Of a DNA stretch of 41,570 nucleotides, positions 1 to 7,607 are shown piece after piece; within the stretch, counting starts at the first letter, position 1; every line of letters begins with the position of its first letter. The stretch spans positions 1 through 41,570 of the forward strand of contig CAKZVF010000244.1 in NCBI GenBank assembly GCA_937921995.1, written 5' to 3'. Source of the stretch: an uncultured Pirellulaceae bacterium. GTDB taxonomy: Bacteria > Planctomycetota > Planctomycetia > Pirellulales > Pirellulaceae. The translations under genes were made by a program, and so were the position numbers. Under the pieces are notes generated by a model. It did not search any database. It was given only the letters and a program-made list of their open reading frames with translations, and was not told the DNA's origin.

Positions 1-928
1 CGCGGCTATTGCTGCTTCGACCGCCGACGCACAAACGGTTCTCTACTCCGACACTTTTAATCGGACCACCGGCAGCGGCGACGGCAACGGTTTGCCCGCC
101 GGCGACGGAAACGGATCCTCGGATTGGGGCACTGCCGACAACGGACTCGGGGGAACAGAAACGGTGGTCTGGAGCGCCGGTCGAGCACCCTCGCCGCCGC
201 CGACAGGTGGTGCTCAGTTCACGACCAACGGATCTCGGGCACACTTGTTCGAAGGCGCGGTCAACACAACAGTGAACGCAGCGGCTTTAGCACCCGATGG
301 GTTTAGTATCGCTTTCGACTTCGGTCGCCACGATGCCGCGGTGATTGCTGCGCCAACGAACGGATTTATCTCTGTCGGTACCGGTTACGATCAGACGCCA
401 AGTGAATTCAGTCCTTTCGAAACGACGGGTAACTCTCAATTTGCTGTCCTGTTTCAACAATCGGCCAATGGTAATGCGGCCAACGCCAATGTTTTCATCG
501 ATGGAAATTCGGTCGTGAACTTCGACTATGTTGATCCTGTTGCCCAACACAGTGTTTTGATCACATTCACGCCCGCCGTTTCGGGTGCCTACGGAGAGAC
601 CGACTCAATCACCGCAACCATTGCCGTTGATGGGGCCACGCTTTATGACGAAGTGATTACTGGAGGCGGAGATTTCGGCGATCTTTCCTTCGCCACGAAT
701 CTGTTCACCGCGGCTTACATCGAGAACCTGGTTGTCTCGTCACTATCGACGTCGTCAGTGTTGCTGGGAGACGTCAACTTGGACGGCGAGGTCAACTTCT
801 TAGACATCGCGCCATTCATTGCCGTCCTTTCCTCCAACGGGACTCAAGCCGAAGCGGACATTGATCAAAATGGGTTGGTTGAATTCTTGGATATCCAACC
901 ATTCATTGATCTTCTATCGGGCAATTAG
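1..928 (+). CDS. Secreted dockerin-tailed protein (5' end outside window)
   Basis: The reading frame is open from base 2 and its start lies upstream of the window. The first visible residues (AAIAASTADAQTVLYSDTFN) look like the end of a signal peptide followed by the mature N-terminus. The middle (about 200 residues) is rich in Gly, Asn and Thr and looks like a beta-sandwich (LamG/concanavalin-like), but I cannot name the fold with certainty. The C-terminus carries two dockerin/EF-hand-like calcium loops, GDVNLDGEVNFLDIAPFI and ADIDQNGLVEFLDIQPFI, spaced about 36 residues apart. Such dockerin-like tails are common at the ends of planctomycete secreted proteins, where they probably mediate calcium binding or surface attachment; no cellulosome is implied. 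The protein is probably secreted or cell-surface. Its ligand is unknown. Confidence 0.75.
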   Translation, partial: AAIAASTADAQTVLYSDTFNRTTGSGDGNGLPAGDGNGSSDWGTADNGLGGTETVVWSAGRAPSPPPTGGAQFTTNGSRAHLFEGAVNTTVNAAALAPDGFSIAFDFGRHDAAVIAAPTNGFISVGTGYDQTPSEFSPFETTGNSQFAVLFQQSANGNAANANVFIDGNSVVNFDYVDPVAQHSVLITFTPAVSGAYGETDSITATIAVDGATLYDEVITGGGDFGDLSFATNLFTAAYIENLVVSSLSTSSVLLGDVNLDGEVNFLDIAPFIAVLSSNGTQAEADIDQNGLVEFLDIQPFIDLLSGN

Positions 929-1345
929 ACGAACAGGGTGTGCGAGCGGTTCGCTGCTTTCATCGTTGTGATGTTAGCGGTGCCGCACACTCTGTGCGTT
1001 GAGGATTAGTGGGATGATAAACCCGCAACGCCACATCCGATGTTGAAATACGTCGGTTCTGCAATGGCGGAACTGATCGCCGCTATACTGCCCTGACTTC
1101 AGAGCAAACGCTTCTATCTAAGCCTCAAGTTCGGTCTGGTTCGCTCTAAACAGCAAATTGACCAGCGCCTCGTTTTGTACGAATCCTCGTATGAATGCTT
1201 GGGGTGTCGCAAACGGACAAATGTTTTTCTGCGGTGAAGAAGGCATCTTTTGCATGATGTTGTCTACTATAGCGGTGGAAATTAATGGCGTTGGATCGAG
1301 TTAGTAGGGGTTCGATTTGATTGGTTTTGAAGCAGGGAATCGAAC
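929..1345. other. Intergenic region before rhamnulokinase
   Basis: These 417 bases hold no convincing ORF. Apart from the hairpin at 934-994 I see no operator-like palindrome and no clear -35/-10 pair. A purine-rich AGCAGGGA just before position 1346 can serve as the ribosome binding site of the rhamnulokinase gene. Confidence 0.5.
934..994 (+). terminator. Possible hairpin after dockerin-tailed gene
   Basis: An 11-base arm CAGGGTGTGCG (934-944) can pair with CGCACACTCTG (984-994) with one G-T pair, starting six bases after the upstream stop codon. The loop is long (39 bases) and no T-run follows, so factor-independent termination is doubtful. Confidence 0.25.
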
Positions 1346-2830
1346 TTGAATTCGAATTTAAACTTTATCGGCGTAGACCTTGGCGGAGAGAGCGGCCGGG
1401 TGATGGTTGGCGCTTTCGACGGCAATCACATCGTGCTGGATGAAAAACATCGCTTTGAAACTGGCGGTGTGAAGGTCGATCAGACGCTGCGCTGGGACGT
1501 CAATCTTTTTTGGTCACATATTTGCCAAGGCCTAAAACGTGTCGCGGCGGAGAATATCGACGTCAGCAGCGTTGGCGTTGATACTTGGGCGGTCGACTAC
1601 GTGCTGCTCGATGCTCAGGATCAGATGCTTGGCCTGCCGTATCACTATCGCGATCAGCGCAATGTCGGAACGCTGGCGAAAATCACTAAGACGCTCTCGC
1701 GCGGCGAAATTTACTCGCGCACCGGCATTCAATTCATGGAGATCAATACGCTTTGCCAGCTGTTCGCCGCGTCCCAAACGGAAGCGCTCGCCAACGCGCA
1801 TTGCCTGTTGACGATTCCGGATTTCTTTCATTGGAAGTTATCTGGTTTTAAAGGCATCGAATTCACCAACGCGACGACGACCCAGTGCTTGGATGTCGAA
1901 CAACGCACGTGGGCCCATTCGATGTTGGACTCCCTGGGTATCCCCAACAAAATGTTTGCCGACGTATATGAACCCGGAAAAAATCTCGGCAGGCTCAGTT
2001 CGGACGTTGCGGAAATGACGGGGCTGGGCGACGTTTCGGTGGTTGCCCCGGCGTCCCACGACACCGGTTCGGCGGTTGCGGCAGTTCCCGTGGATGCAAA
2101 GAAATATGGCAATCGCTGGGGCTACATTAGTTCTGGAACCTGGTCGCTGGTGGGCATCGAAACGCTCCAGCCCATCCTGACCGAGGAGGCTCGCGCGGCG
2201 AATATCACCAACGAAGGTGGAGTCGAAGGGACTTGGCGAGTGTTGAAGAATGTGATGGGGCTCTGGATCGTTCAGCGCACCAAGCAGGCGTTTGCGGATC
2301 GAAACTTCGATCGCAACTACGCGGAACTGACGCAGTTGGCCGCCGCCGCCGCCAACGATTCGTTCATTGATCCTGACCATGCCGGTTTTTTGAACCCCGC
2401 AAATATGGAAACTGCGGTGACAGATTTCCTGAAGCAGTCAGGCCAGCGATTGCCAGAGAATGAAGGAGGACTGATTCGATGCGTTCTGGAGAGCTTGGCG
2501 ATTCGATACGGCGAAGTGCTTGCCCAGTTGCAGCGACTGTCGGGGACTTCCATCGAGGTCGTTCATGTTGTGGGCGGTGGTAGTAAGAACGCGCTGTTAA
2601 ATCAGCTGATAGCCAACGCAACCGGGATCCTAGTGATCGCTGGGCCCGGCGAAGCGACGGTGCTTGGTAACGTGATGGTGCAGTGCAAGACCGCTGGCGG
2701 CGTTGGGTCTCTGGCGGAGATGCGAGAAGTGATTCGAAATTCGAGTACGCTTGAGGTTTTCGAACCCCAGGACCGAGCGCTCTGGCAGCAAAAGACCGCC
2801 CGGTTTGAATCGCTTTTGGCCTGCGGATAG
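1346..2830 (+). CDS. rhaB: L-rhamnulokinase (FGGY family)
   Basis: FGGY-family sugar kinase that phosphorylates L-rhamnulose to L-rhamnulose-1-phosphate in the cytoplasm. The N-terminal phosphate-binding motif is GVDLGGESGRV, followed by the substrate-domain segment GVDTWAVDYVLLD, the catalytic-region HDTGSAVAAVP and the C-terminal nucleotide-binding GGGSKN. At 494 residues it matches E. coli RhaB (about 489). The start is a TTG with AGCAGGGA upstream; no in-frame ATG lies before the essential GVDLGG motif, so TTG is the best choice. About 300 bases downstream lies the aldolase/dehydrogenase that uses its product. No rhamnose isomerase is present in the window. A related FGGY kinase specificity such as L-fuculose cannot be excluded from sequence alone, but the overall pattern is RhaB-like. 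Confidence 0.88.
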   Translation: MNSNLNFIGVDLGGESGRVMVGAFDGNHIVLDEKHRFETGGVKVDQTLRWDVNLFWSHICQGLKRVAAENIDVSSVGVDTWAVDYVLLDAQDQMLGLPYHYRDQRNVGTLAKITKTLSRGEIYSRTGIQFMEINTLCQLFAASQTEALANAHCLLTIPDFFHWKLSGFKGIEFTNATTTQCLDVEQRTWAHSMLDSLGIPNKMFADVYEPGKNLGRLSSDVAEMTGLGDVSVVAPASHDTGSAVAAVPVDAKKYGNRWGYISSGTWSLVGIETLQPILTEEARAANITNEGGVEGTWRVLKNVMGLWIVQRTKQAFADRNFDRNYAELTQLAAAAANDSFIDPDHAGFLNPANMETAVTDFLKQSGQRLPENEGGLIRCVLESLAIRYGEVLAQLQRLSGTSIEVVHVVGGGSKNALLNQLIANATGILVIAGPGEATVLGNVMVQCKTAGGVGSLAEMREVIRNSSTLEVFEPQDRALWQQKTARFESLLACG

Positions 2831-3135
2831 CTCAGACACAATCCGATTGTTTTTGCCTGCTGGGTGAAACAGACAATACGAAGTGGCATTGATGAATGAA
2901 GATGTCCCCACTGACAGTCCCTGTTGAATTTTTCGGCAAACGAACGATTGTTCCCATCAAAAAGACAGCCGGATTTCCAGCGATATGAAGATGTGCCGGT
3001 AAAACTGACCTTCGCCTGTCGCAAATAGACATCGGCTGTGTTAGTTCCTTACGACCAATTCATGATAAATTGCTATACTTATATTTGCTCCGCTTAAAAC
3101 ACAGCCGCCATTGGCAAAACGTTTGAAAGAAAAAC
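2831..3135. other. Intergenic region between rhaB and aldolase/dehydrogenase gene
   Basis: There is no ORF worth calling. The 10-base word ATGAAGATGT occurs twice (2896-2905 and 2985-2994). A -10-like TATACT sits at 3074-3079, but there is no good -35 at the expected distance. The size of the gap suggests the second gene may have its own promoter. Confidence 0.35.
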
Positions 3136-5346
3136 ATGTCGACGATTTCAAAGAAGCTAACGCACGTTGATAGGCACTGGAAAGATGAAGTTGCCGCTGA
3201 CCTTTCGCCTGCCGAGCGACTGGTGTACCGCTCGAATTGCCTTGGCGCGGATCTTCGGATCACCAACACAGGCGGAGGGAACACTTCGTCTAAGGCGTTG
3301 GAAGTCGATCCGTTGACCGGAAAAGAAGCGGACGTCCTGTGGGTCAAAGGGTCCGGCGGAGACCTGCGCACGGCCAAGCTTGAAAACTTTGCTTCTTTAT
3401 ACATGGATAAATTGCTTGGGCTGATTCCGATGTATGAGAACGCGCCGAACAACGGTCCTAAAACACCGGCTGAAGATAATATGGTGGGATGCTTTCCGCA
3501 TTGTACTTTTAACCTGAATCCCCGCGCCAGTTCGATTGACACGCCGCTTCATGGGTTTCTGCCGGCGCGGCACGTGGACCACATGCACCCCAACAGCGTG
3601 ATCGCCATTGCGGCCTGTGATCGCAGTAAAGAACTGACCGAAGAGATCTTTGGAAGTGACGTTGGTTGGGTTCCGTGGCTGCGTCCGGGGTTCGAGCTTG
3701 GGTTGATGATGAAGCGCGAGGTCGATGCCAATCCAGCGCTCAAAGGTTTGGTGATGGGGCAGCACGGTTTGATCAACTGGGCCGATGACGATAAAGAATG
3801 CTACGAACTGACGCTCGAACTGATCGACAAAGCGGCCCAGTATATCGAATCCAAAGACAAAGGCAGCGATACCTTTGGCGGACAAAAGTACACGACCTTG
3901 GCTGACGAAAAACGAGACGCCGTTCTTTTTCAGTTGTTACCGTGGCTGAGAGGGCAAGTGTCGCAGCAGAATAAATTTGTGGGGACCGTTGAATGTCGGG
4001 ACTCGATTATGCGGTTCATCAATTCTGCCGATGCTGACCGATTGGCAGAATTGGGGACCAGCTGCCCTGATCACTTCTTGCGGACGAAGATCAAGCCGCT
4101 GTATGTCGACTGGGATCCCAATAGCGGTACCGAAGAAGACCCACACGGACTGGATTCGTTGAAGGCCTTGCTTAGCTCGGGGTTGGAGAGCTATCGCAAG
4201 GACTACGAGAAATATTACAACGAGTGCCGGCATGATAATTCTCCGGCGATGCGTGACCCCAACCCGACAGTGATTCTTATTCCTGGCGTGGGAATGATTG
4301 CGTGGGGTAAGGACAAAAGCGAATCACGAGTTACCGCCGAATTTTACAACTGTGCGGTGGAAGTGATGCGGGGTGCCGAGGCGATGGGCAAATACATTTC
4401 GTTGCCCAAACAGGAAGCGTTTGACATTGAATATTGGTTGCTTGAAGAAGCGAAGCTCAAACGCAAGCCTCCTGAAAAGGAAATGTCACGCGACATCGTG
4501 CTGATCGTCGGCGCCGGCAACGGCATCGGCAAAGAGGTCGCTCACCGGATCGCTCAGGAAGGTGCGCATGTTGTTTGTGCTGACCTTTCGGGGGACGCTG
4601 CCGAGGCAACTGCCGCAGAGTTGACCGAAAAGTACGGGCAGGGCATCGGCGTCGCGGGAACAGGGATCTCCGGTTGCGGACCGGCAATTGGTCTGTCGGT
4701 TGACATCACCAACCGCGAATCAATTCAAGAACTGATCCAGCAGACGTTGTTAGCTTACGGTGGAATTGATCGCGTCATCGTCACCGCCGGTGTTTTCGTC
4801 GCGCCTGAGCGTGATGGTTCATTGAGCGATGAGAAGTGGAAGTTTACATTCGACGTCAACGTTCGGGGCAGCTACAACATCGTCGACGAACTGCGGAGTA
4901 CGCTTACGGAGCAAGGTCTGAAAGCATCGGTCGTTTTGACAACCAGTGTCAATGGCGTCGTTGGTAAGAAAGGGTCAGTTGCTTACGACACTTCGAAAGC
5001 CGCAGCCAATCACTTGGTACGCGAGCTGGCCATCGAGATGGCACCACTGGTTCGGGTCAACGCGGTTGCACCTGCGACAGTAGTAGCGGGCAGCACCATG
5101 TTCCCGCGCGATCGGGTGATCGCGTCGCTGACCAAGTACGAGATTGAATTCGAAGAGAATGAATCCGATGATCAGCTTCGGGACAAACTGGCAAACTTTT
5201 ATGCTCAGCGCACGCTGACGAAGGCGCCCATCACACCTGCGGATCAAGCCGAGGCGATTTACTTCTTGGCATCAAGCCGATCCAGTAAAACGACCGGTCA
5301 GATCATCAACGTCGATGGTGGGTTGCATGAAGCGTTCCTACGGTAG
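3136..5346 (+). CDS. Bifunctional rhamnulose-1-phosphate aldolase / lactaldehyde dehydrogenase
   Basis: Two-domain cytoplasmic enzyme of the RhaEW (Bacillus YuxG) type. The N-terminal class II aldolase domain (about residues 1-430) splits L-rhamnulose-1-phosphate into dihydroxyacetone phosphate and L-lactaldehyde; probable metal-binding histidines lie in RHVDHMHPNS and GQHGLINW. The C-terminal short-chain dehydrogenase domain (about 445-736) has the nucleotide-binding GAGNGIGKEVAHR and the catalytic YDTSKAAANH (YxxxK), and would oxidise lactaldehyde to lactate with NAD. At 736 residues it is slightly longer than typical family members. ATG start at 3136. It follows rhaB on the same strand, giving kinase and aldolase steps in order. 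Known planctomycete fucose/rhamnose degradation in some species uses a bacterial microcompartment; this fused enzyme would be an alternative that consumes the aldehyde directly. Confidence 0.88.
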   Translation: MSTISKKLTHVDRHWKDEVAADLSPAERLVYRSNCLGADLRITNTGGGNTSSKALEVDPLTGKEADVLWVKGSGGDLRTAKLENFASLYMDKLLGLIPMYENAPNNGPKTPAEDNMVGCFPHCTFNLNPRASSIDTPLHGFLPARHVDHMHPNSVIAIAACDRSKELTEEIFGSDVGWVPWLRPGFELGLMMKREVDANPALKGLVMGQHGLINWADDDKECYELTLELIDKAAQYIESKDKGSDTFGGQKYTTLADEKRDAVLFQLLPWLRGQVSQQNKFVGTVECRDSIMRFINSADADRLAELGTSCPDHFLRTKIKPLYVDWDPNSGTEEDPHGLDSLKALLSSGLESYRKDYEKYYNECRHDNSPAMRDPNPTVILIPGVGMIAWGKDKSESRVTAEFYNCAVEVMRGAEAMGKYISLPKQEAFDIEYWLLEEAKLKRKPPEKEMSRDIVLIVGAGNGIGKEVAHRIAQEGAHVVCADLSGDAAEATAAELTEKYGQGIGVAGTGISGCGPAIGLSVDITNRESIQELIQQTLLAYGGIDRVIVTAGVFVAPERDGSLSDEKWKFTFDVNVRGSYNIVDELRSTLTEQGLKASVVLTTSVNGVVGKKGSVAYDTSKAAANHLVRELAIEMAPLVRVNAVAPATVVAGSTMFPRDRVIASLTKYEIEFEENESDDQLRDKLANFYAQRTLTKAPITPADQAEAIYFLASSRSSKTTGQIINVDGGLHEAFLR

Positions 5347-5440
5347 GCGTTAGGGCCGCCGAGTACCCTGCGCGTTTGATTCGTCTGACCGCGGAGGCTC
5401 GCGCTAATAATTGTTGACTTGCCGGTGTAAGTTGGCGTAT

Positions 5441-5483
5441 GGAACCTTTTCGCAAAGGTTTGCGAAACGTTGAAGATGGTTCC
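5441..5483. promoter_or_regulatory. Near-perfect palindrome, possible operator
   Basis: TTTCGCAAA (5448-5456) and TTTGCGAAA (5459-5467) form a perfect 9-base inverted repeat with a GG spacer. It is nested inside GGAACC (5441-5446) and GGTTCC (5478-5483). It lies about 100 bases after the aldolase/dehydrogenase stop and 45 bases before the next start. There is no T-run, so an operator (20-bp dyad of the size bound by LacI- or GntR-type regulators) is more likely than a terminator. Confidence 0.45.
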
Positions 5484-5511
5484 GTAAACACATCCACCGG
5501 TCAAGCATTGA

Positions 5512-5847
5512 GTGAACGAAAATCCATACGATTCTCCGATGTCGGTTGATGCCGTGTCGACAGCGCGTCGTTCACGGCGACCGTACTTCGTTGCCTCTTT
5601 GATTGTGCTTGTCATGGCGATCGCATTGTTGGCGTTGGTGGGCTGGTACACGGAGCCTGACATGGAAGGCGGTCAAATTATCTTTCACGTTCCCGACGAA
5701 ATATTGAATTCATCTTCGGGAGATCCCTTCTATGCCTACGATCGGTATCTCTACGTTCCCATTAGCGGAATGGCCGTGCTCTTTGCCATTGTGCTTGCGG
5801 TAACACTTGGCATCGTAAACGGTTTGATATTCTGTTTGAGGCGGTGA
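5512..5847 (+). CDS. Small two-TM membrane protein, NENPYDSP type
   Basis: A 111-residue protein of unknown function beginning at a GTG, MNENPYDSPMSV. Short proteins starting with a similar (S/N)ENPY-x-(S/A)P stretch are frequent in planctomycete genomes, which supports this start. Two hydrophobic segments are visible, about residues 24-46 (PYFVASLIVLVMAIALLALV) and 86-109 (MAVLFAIVLAVTLGIVNGLI), with a polar loop between. Probable inner-membrane protein. It lies 70 bases upstream of a larger multi-spanning protein on the same strand and may be co-transcribed with it. No enzymatic motif is seen. Confidence 0.65.
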   Translation: MNENPYDSPMSVDAVSTARRSRRPYFVASLIVLVMAIALLALVGWYTEPDMEGGQIIFHVPDEILNSSSGDPFYAYDRYLYVPISGMAVLFAIVLAVTLGIVNGLIFCLRR

Positions 5848-5917
5848 AGGAGATGCGCTAGAGATTTTTGCTATCGTTGTTCTTGGGAAAATTGAACGCT
5901 GCGTTTCGAGAGTTGCG

Positions 5918-6664
5918 ATGGCCAAGCAAAAATGGACAGCGAAGACCGTTTACTTTCCGGCCTTTGTGCTGGCGTGTTTCATCGTTGGATGGATGATTCC
6001 CACGTTCTACGATTGGAGCGGCGCTAATCAGAGTTACTCCACGCCTGCGTTTGACCAAATGTTCTGGTCGCTGTTGGCTTTCGGAGGTTTGGCTTGGTTT
6101 GTGATTCCGTGGTTGCCGTTTGGAGATACGGACACCGACGAAGCATTGACGGAAGAGTCTCCCAGAGAAAGTCCTCCAAAGCGATTTCAGTTCAACTTGC
6201 GTTCGCTACTGGTACTAACCGCAGTCGTTGCTGTCTTGCTTGCCCTGATTGCCAATTGTTTCGCTTTGTTCGGCGTTCTGATCTGGGTTGTTATGTTCGT
6301 TTCAGCGGTGCGCATGATTGTGAAACATCTCTCTTGGCAATGGCAGCTTTCTGCGTTGCTGGCCTGCATGTACTTCCCTTACGTCTGGGCGTTTGCTTCC
6401 AAGAGCGTCAAAAACCAAAGCGTTGAACTTCTTTTTGGTGCAATCGTGTTACCCTCATTCGTACCGGCGATGTTTCTTGGCAGAATGTTCCACACACGCC
6501 CCATGGAAATAATCTGGCTGTGGTGTTTATTACTGGTTGCAGAAGTCGCGATCGGTTTCTGGTTGATACGAAAAGCGCCCAAATGCACCATCGCTTACTT
6601 TGTTCTTGTGATGCTAATGTCAATTTACGGATCCCTGTTTCTCAACATGGGCTCGCGCATCTAA
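5918..6664 (+). CDS. Multi-spanning membrane protein of unknown function
   Basis: A 248-residue protein with roughly seven to eight hydrophobic segments. The first spans about residues 10-32 and the second about 48-68. A charged linker follows, then FQFNLRSLLVLTAVVAVLLA at about residue 89. The phrase (R/Q)F-x-(L/I)RSLL-x-LT, directly before a transmembrane helix, recurs in many planctomycete membrane proteins of unknown role. ATG start at 5918. It follows the small membrane gene at 5512 and may form a pair with it. I see no transporter or enzyme signature and assign no function. Confidence 0.65.
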   Translation: MAKQKWTAKTVYFPAFVLACFIVGWMIPTFYDWSGANQSYSTPAFDQMFWSLLAFGGLAWFVIPWLPFGDTDTDEALTEESPRESPPKRFQFNLRSLLVLTAVVAVLLALIANCFALFGVLIWVVMFVSAVRMIVKHLSWQWQLSALLACMYFPYVWAFASKSVKNQSVELLFGAIVLPSFVPAMFLGRMFHTRPMEIIWLWCLLLVAEVAIGFWLIRKAPKCTIAYFVLVMLMSIYGSLFLNMGSRI

Positions 6665-6726
6665 ACGCAGGCAATTGGATATACCCTCAGCAGTGGAGAA
6701 ACGCAGGGCAAGCTTCGTAGGGCAGG

Positions 6727-7257
6727 CTATTCCACCGGCGTTTCTGCCAATTGGGGAATATACGCGACCAAGTACCAACGTCCGTCGTGCCGACCAATTT
6801 CAACTTGTCCGTCACCTTTTTCACTTTTAGGTGTTAGCACAGCGCCGACCGGCAGGTTGGGCACAAAACGCTCGCCCTTTACTTCGAAACCTTTCATCGA
6901 ATGCTCTTGAAACGATTTTTTAATCGGAGTCACCACAACATCGAATAAATTATTCCTTCCAAGGAAAGCACACGCTCTTTCTTCCACTTGCTCTCGATCG
7001 GCAACGTCTCCCCAGTACACCAGATCAAGCAATGCTTGCCTGTCCTTATTGTTCTGTGCTTCGAGGTAGGCATCGGCAAGTTCTTCAGCGGAGTTACAAA
7101 CTTTGATTTCGCGCGGTGGAGCTGGTTTTTCGAGAAGGGTTTGTGTCGACCCAGCCGCATTCATTGAATCGTGGGTCGCCGTTGATTGGCTGGCGTTGTC
7201 GCAGGCGCTAAGAAAGATGGCGACTGCGGCAAGCGCGGCAAATTTCAGTGATTTCAT
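6727..7257 (-). CDS. Putative lipoprotein
   Basis: A 176-residue protein on the minus strand. The N-terminus MKSLKFAALAAVAIFLSACD contains a lipobox LSAC with the lipidated cysteine at residue 19, so it should be membrane-anchored outside the cytoplasm. The mature part contains EELADAYLEAQNNKDRQALL, reminiscent of small NTF2-like or DUF4878-like folds with a helix and a curved sheet, but this is weak. It is convergent with the membrane gene ending at 6664 and is not linked to an obvious pathway. Confidence 0.7.
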   Translation of the reverse strand: MKSLKFAALAAVAIFLSACDNASQSTATHDSMNAAGSTQTLLEKPAPPREIKVCNSAEELADAYLEAQNNKDRQALLDLVYWGDVADREQVEERACAFLGRNNLFDVVVTPIKKSFQEHSMKGFEVKGERFVPNLPVGAVLTPKSEKGDGQVEIGRHDGRWYLVAYIPQLAETPVE

Positions 7258-7607
7258 GGCTTCAATCCTAAATTCGTTGCAAGGGCAAGCAAATATAAGA
7301 CGTGGTTAAACCAAAACCCGCGAACGGATGTTTCCTGAGATCCAAAATTGGAAATGTTGTCCGCTTAAGGCCACTTTAATAATCCTAACCGGAATATTTT
7401 AGCGACCATTTTAGCGACGACCTTAGCTACCCTTTCGAAGCCCGTTCATGAGCCGCCCAGCCTCTTCGGCAAAGGGTGGCCTGGAAACTGCAGCGGTTAC
7501 AAGCTGCGCCAAGTTGTTGGGGCAATGAGTCTTCACCCCCAAAAATGCGGCAATGGCATCCTGATCTTTGCGGCACGTTCAAGATCACCCATGAACGATG
7601 ACGTGGA
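7258..7607. other. Intergenic region with short tandem direct repeat
   Basis: These 350 bases separate the start of the lipoprotein gene from the end of the symporter gene, both on the minus strand. ATTTTAGCGAC occurs twice in immediate succession (7396-7406 and 7408-7418, 12-base period), about 140-160 bases upstream of the lipoprotein start; it could be a binding site but nothing proves it. The short plus-strand ORF beginning at 7525 overlaps the symporter gene and has no protein-like features. Confidence 0.35.
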
